From Pelobates cultripes (taxonomy: Eukaryota > Chordata > Amphibia > Anura > Pelobatidae): a DNA stretch of 64,000 bases. The position numbers and the translations under genes were made by a program. The notes under the pieces were generated by a model. The model ran no database searches and was not told the origin of the DNA. It saw only the letters and a program-made list of their open reading frames with translations. The DNA lies in assembly GCA_933207985.1 (NCBI GenBank), contig OW240916.1, positions 79,748,567 to 79,812,566 on the forward strand. The letters are read 5' to 3'. This document shows positions 57,651-64,000 of the stretch, in pieces; position 1 is the first letter of the stretch, and every line of letters begins with the position of its first letter.

Positions 57651-58871
57651 TATTTCCAATCACATATAACGGCTGGCGTGTCTCTTTTTTCACAGAACTG
57701 GGCAAAGATATCCTCAGACGCCTGGATCCTCCAAACGATTATGGGTTACGAGATCGACTTTACGGACACACCAGTACAAACACGTCGCCCATCCCCGATA
57801 CGGGCGTCGACGGTGCATATGAAACTCATCGATGACGAAATCCAAAAGCTATTCATCAAGGGAGCAGTCGAATTCGCTCTGAACGATACAGGTTTTATCA
57901 GCAACATATTCGTAGTCCAAAAGAAGACGGGAGACTATCGACCCGTCATCAACTTGCGACAACTAAACACATTCGTAACCTACAGACATTTCAAAATGGA
58001 AGGCATACACCTCCTCAGAAACCTACTACTGGAATACGACTGGTTCACTCGACTAGACTTAAAAGATGCTTACCTGTCGGTCCCAATAGCCCATACCAGC
58101 CGACCCTTCCACCGCTTCCGCTGGAGTGAGCGCACGTGCCAATTCACATGCCTTCCATTCGGCCTCAGTTCAGCCCCTTGGTGCTTCACGAAACTGCTGA
58201 AGCCAGACATGGCACACCTAAGGACAAAAGGTATCCGCTGCCTGATATACCTGGACGACATACTGATATTCTGCGAAAATGCATCCAGACTTCGAACTCA
58301 GACGAGATTTATAGTGCACTTTCTGGAACCCTTAGGCTTCATTGTGAACAGAGAAAAGTCATCACTCTCTCCATCAAGAACCGTTCAGTTTCTAGGATTC
58401 GAGATAACATGCACCCTACGTCTTCCCATATCGAAAATCGCGAACATTCGAAAGGAGATACGACGGTTTCTGCGGAAGGACACGATCCCACTACGACTCC
58501 TGGCCAGGATAGTCAGGTTACTATCGTCCTCTATACAAGCAATATTCCCAGGACCCCTCCACTACCGGGCCATGCAAAGACTGAAAGCTCACCACCTGAG
58601 ACTAGGACACTCATACGACCAAAGAATCAGGATAACCGCAGAAGTACGGACGGAACTTCGTTGGTGGCTCTTCCACATGGAAGCCTGGAACGGCAGAGCC
58701 ATATTCGGACCGAACCCGGACTTCATTCTGGAATCAGACGCCAGCCTTTGGGGCTGGGGAGCCCATTGCGCACATGCATCCACAGGGGGACCTTGGTCAG
58801 AAGAAGAGAAATTACTACATCAGTTGCCTAGAGCTGATAGCAGGCTCTTTCGCAATCCGCAGTCTGGCTAA
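56940..58871 (+). CDS. DIRS reverse transcriptase/RNase H ORF (643 codons, end frameshifted)
   Basis: Contains the gag C-terminus (to about residue 235), then the RT: DYRPVINLRQLN, FTRLDLKDAYLSVPI, FRWSERTCQFTCLPFGLSSAP and catalytic YLDDI (residues 437-441). RNase H follows with ESDASLWGWGAHC (about residue 600). The frame is lost near 58820: the matching continuation CLELIAGSFAIRSL (58830-59100, another frame) carries RMDNISAVQYVN and LNNLTADWFSR. Fused gag-RT reading without a stop is unusual for DIRS but may be decay. An almost intact RT domain. Confidence 0.88.
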   Translation: MEKEVHARLRAECPRPILPDKIAHTPEFDTTVVLFMSRASRDPRKGIEKGLKISQDKLLDMLGPLAKILYFADMALTRGNTLDAHDIREWAQRAICMLGNTNAAICAERRKAALLKMDSKLLELGKKELGPLANGQLFGDSFISELKKHVNLFTTLSKAQTSKFSATPHHIEGFSAGLVARGAEPPAASGPQAPGIKRRTLSSHPQDHLSLEDPSVPEELIPAAAGPSMQVRTPHLMYFQSHITAGVSLFSQNWAKISSDAWILQTIMGYEIDFTDTPVQTRRPSPIRASTVHMKLIDDEIQKLFIKGAVEFALNDTGFISNIFVVQKKTGDYRPVINLRQLNTFVTYRHFKMEGIHLLRNLLLEYDWFTRLDLKDAYLSVPIAHTSRPFHRFRWSERTCQFTCLPFGLSSAPWCFTKLLKPDMAHLRTKGIRCLIYLDDILIFCENASRLRTQTRFIVHFLEPLGFIVNREKSSLSPSRTVQFLGFEITCTLRLPISKIANIRKEIRRFLRKDTIPLRLLARIVRLLSSSIQAIFPGPLHYRAMQRLKAHHLRLGHSYDQRIRITAEVRTELRWWLFHMEAWNGRAIFGPNPDFILESDASLWGWGAHCAHASTGGPWSEEEKLLHQLPRADSRLFRNPQSG

Positions 58872-59679
58872 GAACATGTCCAATTGCTGCATACTCCTAC
58901 GCATGGACAATATATCCGCAGTCCAGTATGTAAACCACTTGGGTGGAGCCAGGTCACGAGCCCTGACAGAGGCCACGAAGGACATTTACCGCTTTTGTCT
59001 CCCCCGCAACATAACTATCAGGGCAGAATACCTACCGGGACTCAACAACCTCACAGCGGATTGGTTCTCCCGACATTGGTGGGACAACAGCGACTGTCAC
59101 CTGGACACAGCAATTTTCAATATGGTGAGAGCAATCAGAGGACCACTACACATAGACCTCTTTGCCTCACGAACAAATACCCAACTACCGAGATACTACA
59201 GCTGGCTACCGGACCCGCAGAGCGAAGCAGTAGATGCATTCCTACAACAATGGCCCCCGGTCGGAGCACATGCATTCCCACTGTTTTCGATGCTGGCAAG
59301 GGTGCTTCACAAACTACGCATGTCCAAGACATCGTTGATACTGATAACACCATTATGGAGAAGTCAGGCATGGTTCCCAGACTTACTGGCATTGTCACAG
59401 GATCACCCACTAGTCCTACCAACGTTCCCCCTGCTTCTCACGAACCCGAAAGGGGAACCTCATCCACTAATTCTTCAAGAACGCCTGGAATTAGTAGTTT
59501 GGACTCTTTCAGGGGAACTTGGGCAGTCCCAGGCCTATCGCAAACGACTAAAGACCTGCTATGGGATTCATGGGCACCAGGTACAAGGCGTAGCTACATG
59601 TCAGCATGGAATACATGGGATCACTGGTGTATGGAAAGGGGTCTCGATCCCTTTACAGCACCTGTCCCGGCCATACTAA
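58774..59679 (+). pseudogene. DIRS RNase H C-terminus and downstream domain (frameshifted part of ORF2)
   Basis: 301-codon open frame continuing RNase H (58830-59090), then IDLFASRTNTQLPRYYSW and LITPLWRSQAWFPDLL, the region labelled methyltransferase-like in DIRS elements. In the intact ancestor it would be one protein with the preceding RT; one indel near 58820 separates them. It overlaps the recombinase ORF in another frame. Confidence 0.8.
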
Positions 59680-60442
59680 ATTTTCTATCCAACCTGTTCT
59701 CTACAGGAAGATCATACCGATCGATTAATGTTACACGCTCCGCTATCTCAACGGCTCATGTTCCTGTTAACGGTACCCCAGTAGGCCAGGAGGCCTTAGT
59801 GTGTTGACTACTACGGGGCATCAAATTATCCAGACCGCCGGCTCCTCAATACAACCGGTTATGGTATGTGGATTTGGTTATCCGTTTCATCCGGGACTGG
59901 CCGGATAATACGGCCCTATCACTACGACAACTAGCAGCCAAACTCACACTGCTACTATGTCTAGTCTCCTTCCATCGTGTTTCGGATGTTCGGGCATTCG
60001 ACGTTTTCTATAACCCCAGTCGGTGGTACGTTTTCAGTATCCCGCAGGACTAAGACGGACTCCAAGTCCGTGTCCTACCCGTTTTTTTCCGACGGTTCCT
60101 CGCCTCTGTGTCGTCAACACTTTACTCCGTTATGTGGAGGTTACAGCACCTCGTCGCTCTTCCGAAACGGGACAACTATTAATATCATATGCCATACCAT
60201 ACAAACCAGTTACCACTACCACGTTGGCCAGATGGGTACGATGGTTATTATCTCTAGCCGGAATAGAAACTTGTTTTGGGGCCCATTTGGTTCGAGGAGC
60301 GGTGGCATCTAGGGCCTTCTCGGCGGGAGCCTACTTGACGGACATTTTACGTACAGCGGATTGGACCAGAGAAAATACCTTCAGGGTTTTCTATTTTCGC
60401 CAATCATCACACGTGTCCTTATCGTTTTTACCTCAGCGTTAA
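59505..60442 (+). pseudogene. DIRS tyrosine recombinase (ORF3), interrupted
   Basis: N-terminal core-binding part SWAPGTRRSYMSAWNTWDHW (near 59570) is followed by a TGA at 59805, then FHRVSDVRAFD near 59970 with the first catalytic Arg. Two frame changes (about 60045 and 60085) lead to the C-terminal part (60085-60442) with the HLVR (HxxR) motif, TADW and a terminal FRVFYF with the likely nucleophilic Tyr. All recognisable catalytic positions remain, but the gene is broken. It replaces the integrase of LTR elements and would integrate a circular intermediate. Confidence 0.85.
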
Positions 60443-60447
60443 AAATG

Positions 60448-60548
60448 CAAAATAGGAAGCCTCCTGTCATGTGATAAAATTGTAGAATATGCTAATGTAG
60501 TGTACAGATAATCTTAATTTTAATAATGACAGGAGGCGAGTATTTTCC
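60448..60548. other. DIRS internal complementary region
   Basis: The left part (GCAAAATAGGAAGCCTCCTG...AAAATTG) is the complement of the left extremity (54951-54991). The right part (CAGATAATCTTAATTTTAAT...GAGTATTTT) is the complement of the right extremity (61118-61186). They are joined head to head, as needed for circularisation. Confidence 0.9.
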
Positions 60549-60989
60549 CTCCCTTCTCTTCTGTCCCTCCCTATACTCTTAGAGCCTTTTCTCTTCTCTA
60601 CTTATATTTAGTTAGCTCATGCTACACATAGTATATGATATAGGTAAAACTGATCTATAGGACGCTTAGATTACATGACATCAGATAGCCATTAGATGAA
60701 TTACAAGTTATGATTTTGTTACATGATCTGGACATTGTTATGTTTTCATCAATGTGTACTAAACAAGGTATATATTGATTAACCCTAAAGATTATGAGTA
60801 TAACGATATGTGGACAACAGTTGATTTCCACCACCTTTCACTTGTTTCTGTTTCTTTCAGCATAACATCACGTCATAATGCAGAAGTCGGCTTAACAGGA
60901 TTCTTTCAAGTTTTACAACACAAGTTGCCAGTGTTCTACCGTTAAAGTTTTCGTTGTATTCACTGAAGTTTCTCCATACACAGTTACGT
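60549..60989 (+). other. DIRS 3' non-coding region
   Basis: Sequence between the internal complementary region and the right terminal repeat. No open frame. No function recognised. Confidence 0.6.
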
Positions 60990-61186
60990 CAAAGAAAGAG
61001 GAAATGAGACGCCTGTCAGAGACTTATATACAGGATGTGCTGGACTCTGATTGGTTAAGATTTTCTTTTGATTGATTGACTTGTGCTGCTGGAGGCATAA
61101 AGTAAAGAAAGTTTATGCAAAATACTCGCCTCCTGTCATTATTAAAATTAAGATTATCTGTACACTACGTTAGCATAATCTACAAT
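60990..61186. repeat. DIRS right inverted terminal repeat
   Basis: Complement of the left repeat as far as GCAAAATA (61117-61125), then a unique terminal 60 bases (CTCGCCTCCTGTCATTATTA...) whose complement lies in the internal complementary region. Confidence 0.88.
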
Positions 61187-61840
61187 TATATAGAACCCTT
61201 TTTCCATAATTCCCTGGTATTTTATCTGACCGGTTATATCTGACCAATTAGGTATAGAAGGTATCTTCCAGTTTCTGGGTTTGTAAGTTTTGATGCCATA
61301 AGTATATGTGTTAATAATGCTTTATGTTCAAAACTACAGCTAGGGAAATCTAAATGGAAAAGAAATGATTGAGGAGACAGTTCTTCTTGTATGCAGAGAG
61401 CCTTGAAAATGTAGTCAATATTTTTCTTAATCTCTGCTAAACCGCCACATCCCCACCACAAGTGATACAGTGTTCCCACCATTCCTGAACATCTCCAACA
61501 CATATCTGAATAATTATGTTTACATTTCTTAAATCTGTGCGGAATAAGATACCACCTATGAGTGATTTAAAAAAAGATTTCATGTAGACTAAGGCTATGG
61601 GTAATTTTCCTAACTTGTATAAAGAAATCCCCCCCATTCATCTTATGGGAAAAGTTTATTTAAATATCTTTCCCATTTGCTTATCAAATTGGGGTTTATC
61701 TGTGTCTGTAAGGCATTTTAATACTTGTGTGGTTTTAGAAATTAGTTTATTTTCATTTACTTTTTTCAATTTGACAATTTGTATTGTTTTCACAAGGTAT
61801 GTGGGGTATAGAAAAAAGATAGGGGGGGGGGGGGAAACAG
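61187..61840 (-). pseudogene. Tx1/L1-like LINE ORF2 C-terminal part (5' of the DIRS insertion)
   Basis: On the minus strand: MGGISLYKLGKLPIALVYM, then CWRCSGMVGTLYHLWWGCGG (the cysteine/histidine C-terminal motif of L1/Tx1 ORF2, 61437-61503), then SFEHKALLTHILMAS and KPRNWKIPSIPNWSD to the DIRS junction. Frameshifts separate the pieces. 5' truncated around 61840. No RT domain here. Confidence 0.8.
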
Positions 61841-62589
61841 AAAACTGAAACCCGGTGTTGCATTAGAAATAATAATAACATTGGCCACATTTGGATATAA
61901 TTAACACAGTGTAACATAGCGAGCATTAACATGCATCGACAGTCATGTCAATGTTTATACCCCTCAAACAAGGCGTTGATATAACTCTGGGTTATTTAAG
62001 CATTCTCGTGTTACACAACTGTCCCAGGAGACAGTCTCCTGATACAGTATTGGAATTTTGCATTAGTGTCTGTCGTTACAGACGGCAGTATGGGCTTACA
62101 TGACAACCCAGAGAAATGCTTGCTCAAGCTTTTCAAAAATGTATTGGCATCGATTAAAACTTGAAATAGGAGTTTGCGTTTGTGGCTGAAGTTTTACCTT
62201 TGCTGGAACTTAAACACTTCAACGGAACTCGAAGTGCGTTGGACTGTTTGAATGCCACATTAACATTGGATATTTGCATTTCAACTATGGGAAATAGACC
62301 GACCGCACAGCCTTAATCTATGGAACTGTTTTGGGCATGAAAATGTGCATGCAGTCGGTCAAATGTGACTTCCAGCTAACTCCCGAACGGCTGAACGGAT
62401 TTGCATGATTTTTGAGTATGTTGGTTCTCTAATTATGCTGGTTCAGAATATGTAAGAATATTTTATGATGTTGCGAATGTGATGTATAGTTTTGGAGTTA
62501 TAGAAATAGTGTAAAAAGTATATTTTTCATTTGGAGATAATTGAGCTGATACAGTAATTAGCCCAATTATCTCCCAAGCAGAGGGGAGG
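61841..62589. other. no gene recognised
   Basis: Mixed sequence, some of it possibly upstream LTR. CCCGAACGGCTGAACGGATT at 62383-62402 resembles the CGAACGG motifs of the LTR at 37732-39047 and of 63595-63620. Confidence 0.45.
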
Positions 62590-62771
62590 ATTTTACTGGA
62601 ATGAATGGGAGTGTTTAACTGTACTGTAGTGTGTTGATTGGCTGTTGTAAATTTGTGTCCTGTGTACCACAAGGTCCACGTGGGTGGTAACCTTGTGGGA
62701 AAATGTGTATATAAGAAGTAATAAAGCCTCAGTTCATTCTGTTCCTGCTTACACTCCAAAACTGTGTGTCA
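62590..62771 (+). promoter_or_regulatory. LTR-like promoter and poly(A) region
   Basis: GATTGGCTG (CCAAT complement), TATATAAG at 62708-62715 and AATAAA at 62720-62725 lie close together, then CTTACACTCCAAAACTGTGTGTCA. This resembles U3/R of a retroviral LTR. No matching second LTR or target duplication was found, so the boundaries are unknown. Confidence 0.5.
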
Positions 62772-62793
62772 TCCTGTTATTGGAGGGAAAGAA

Positions 62794-62893
62794 GATTTGC
62801 TCCTGTGTCTGCTGTTCCAGCTTGCAGGAGCTTCAAGGGAAAAGGGCTTGCTCCTGTGTCTGCTGTTCCAGCTTACAGGAGATTCAACGGGGA
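62794..62893 (+). repeat. tandem duplication, about 50 bp, two copies
   Basis: TTGCTCCTGTGTCTGCTGTT...CAGGAG occurs twice with a few differences. Each copy can form a CTCCTG/CAGGAG hairpin. Confidence 0.8.
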
Positions 62894-63741
62894 AAGTCTT
62901 TGTAAGGACTAGAGCTAATTTCCCATTCGGCTCCAGGAAGGAGCGGTTCCAGGGCCCCAGTCCAGCCACGGCGACGGTGGGCCGAAGTGCTGCGGTTTGT
63001 ACCCTGTTCCAGCTAGGAAGTGGTCCTTTGGCGGAGGTACCCAGGGGTACAGGGAGCTCCGCTACAGCGTTCGACTTTAGGCAGGGTTTTTTTTTGGGCC
63101 CATGAAGAGAAGGCATAATTCTGGGATCAGGGGTATCCTTACTTGCAAGAAATTAGTTAATTTGTATAATGTTTATTAATAAGATTTTCAAAGTTTCAGT
63201 ATTCTTTAATTTGTAGGCACTTAATTAGATATTAAATTCCTATATAATTGTAAAATTCATAGTCTAAACACACATTCTAACTTTAGTTTATAAGGAATTT
63301 CCTTACTATAATTTCATCAGTGTTAAATATTTAAAGCAGGTCAATGTAGAACCTATCTTAACTTATTTTGAAGATTATTTCGAGATTTTGAAGTGTTTTT
63401 ATAAAAAATGTTGATACTTCTATGTATCAGTTTTGTGTTTGAATGCAGGTGATGACTTTTAAATCCAGGTGTACATTTGTATGTATGCTTTTGAATGCAG
63501 GGGTATGTTTGTATGTCATGATTGTGTTTGATTGCAGGGGTGTTTGCATGTAGTGTTGTCTTTTGATGTATGCACATATGCACGTTATTGATGTCCCGAA
63601 CGGTTCGCTGAACGGTTCGCCGCAGATGGCGAACATATGCCGTAAACTTTGACCCTGTACCTCACAGTCAGCAGACACATTCCAGCCAATCAGCAGCAGA
63701 CCCTCCCTCCCAGACCCTCCCACCTCCTGGACAGCTCACTA
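62894..63741. other. no gene recognised
   Basis: 62900-63105 is GC-rich and may be the leader of the LTR-like element. 63110-63580 is AT-rich with GAATGCAGGGGTATGTTTG repeats (63430-63560). CGAACGGTTCGCTGAACGG at 63598-63616 is a short inverted/direct repeat. Confidence 0.5.
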
Positions 63742-64000
63742 AGAATGCAGCCAGGGCCAGATTAAGAGCCCAGTGGGCCTGGTGCTGACAATTATGACGG
63801 GCCTAATTACAGAGTCATATCGACCAAAAACAGTAAAACACTCCCAAGCGTCATGTATCTGATGGAGATGGTGCTGGAGAGAAAGGAAACAGCAGCTGTA
63901 AGAAAACACATACCCTAGGCTAATCTCTCTCTAATTTATGTTTTCATCTTTTAAGTAAATCCATAACCCCTAATAGTAGTGTCTAGTCAAGCAGGAAGTC
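63742..64000 (+). mobile_element. hAT-like end, continues beyond the window
   Basis: Starts CCAGGGCCAGATTAAGAGCC near 63742 and matches the complement of 30925-31184 to the window end. Non-coding. Confidence 0.6.

Larger units (their letters stand above)
54951..61186 (+). mobile_element. DIRS1-like tyrosine-recombinase retrotransposon, structurally complete
   Basis: Inverted terminal repeats (54951-55112 and 60990-61186), gag, RT/RNase H and tyrosine recombinase ORFs, and an internal complementary region (60448-60548) that joins the complements of both extreme ends: the DIRS hallmark. DIRS elements integrate as circles by recombinase and make no target duplication, which fits here. The ORFs carry a few frameshifts and stops, so this copy is probably inactive. 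Confidence 0.92.

Overview
This window looks like a repeat-dense stretch of a vertebrate genome, most likely an anuran amphibian. The evidence is the repeat repertoire: TTAA-flanked T2/Kolobok-like elements ending in variants of TTAAAGGRNCACTATAG, L2 and CR1 LINEs, a Tx1/L1-type LINE, a DIRS1-like tyrosine-recombinase retrotransposon, a Penelope-like element, several hAT-like elements with 8-bp target duplications, a gamma-type endogenous retrovirus (ERV) and long CA/GT microsatellites. I see no host protein-coding gene, tRNA or rRNA. Every recognisable protein belongs to a mobile element. The species cannot be named from this sequence.

Layout. Bases 1-14439 form one giant, nearly perfect palindrome centred at about 7201 with a 5-nt loop. 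Each arm carries anonymous sequence, an L2 LINE fragment and a Penelope-like element, and the two Penelope copies meet head to head at the centre. The right copy has an intact 800-codon reverse transcriptase plus GIY-YIG endonuclease; the left copy is frameshifted by one base. Bases 15875-19026 are a TTAA-flanked element built almost entirely from consecutive perfect hairpins and inverted G/C-rich arrays. From 20161 to 26175 lie a CR1 fragment, a hAT-like element carrying microsatellites and an L2 fragment, and a T2 element interrupted by an L2 LINE. From 27487 to 33215 there is a 0.4-0.8 kb direct repeat, a complete T2 element, hAT ends and LINE pieces. From 33949 to 36527 a second set of the hairpin modules ends in a 1.28 kb foldback. 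A Tc1/mariner relic follows, then a TTAA-flanked element (37283-41074) that carries a 1316-bp solo LTR with a 5-bp target duplication.

Bases 41367-49351 are a hAT-like element (8-bp target duplication AATTGGTA) split by a 6.98 kb ERV with a CCAC 4-bp target duplication. The ERV LTRs are identical apart from an 8-bp tandem duplication, yet gag and env are riddled with stops and most of pol is missing. That suggests a defective provirus lineage copied by proteins supplied in trans. Bases 49958-53887 are a three-level nest: a hAT-like element containing a T2 element containing a second TTAA element. Bases 54951-61186 are a structurally complete DIRS1-like element (inverted ends, internal complementary region, gag, RT/RNase H, tyrosine recombinase) inserted in the 3' part of a Tx1/L1-like ORF2. 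The window ends with an LTR-like promoter region and a hAT end that is an inverted copy of one at 30925-31184.

The nesting gives a relative order of insertions. The ERV is younger than its hAT host, the DIRS younger than its L1 host, and the palindrome younger than the Penelope insertion into L2. The most unusual structures are the giant palindrome, the hairpin-chain element and the contrast between identical LTRs and a decayed provirus body. Boundaries and identities were read by eye; none was confirmed by database search.
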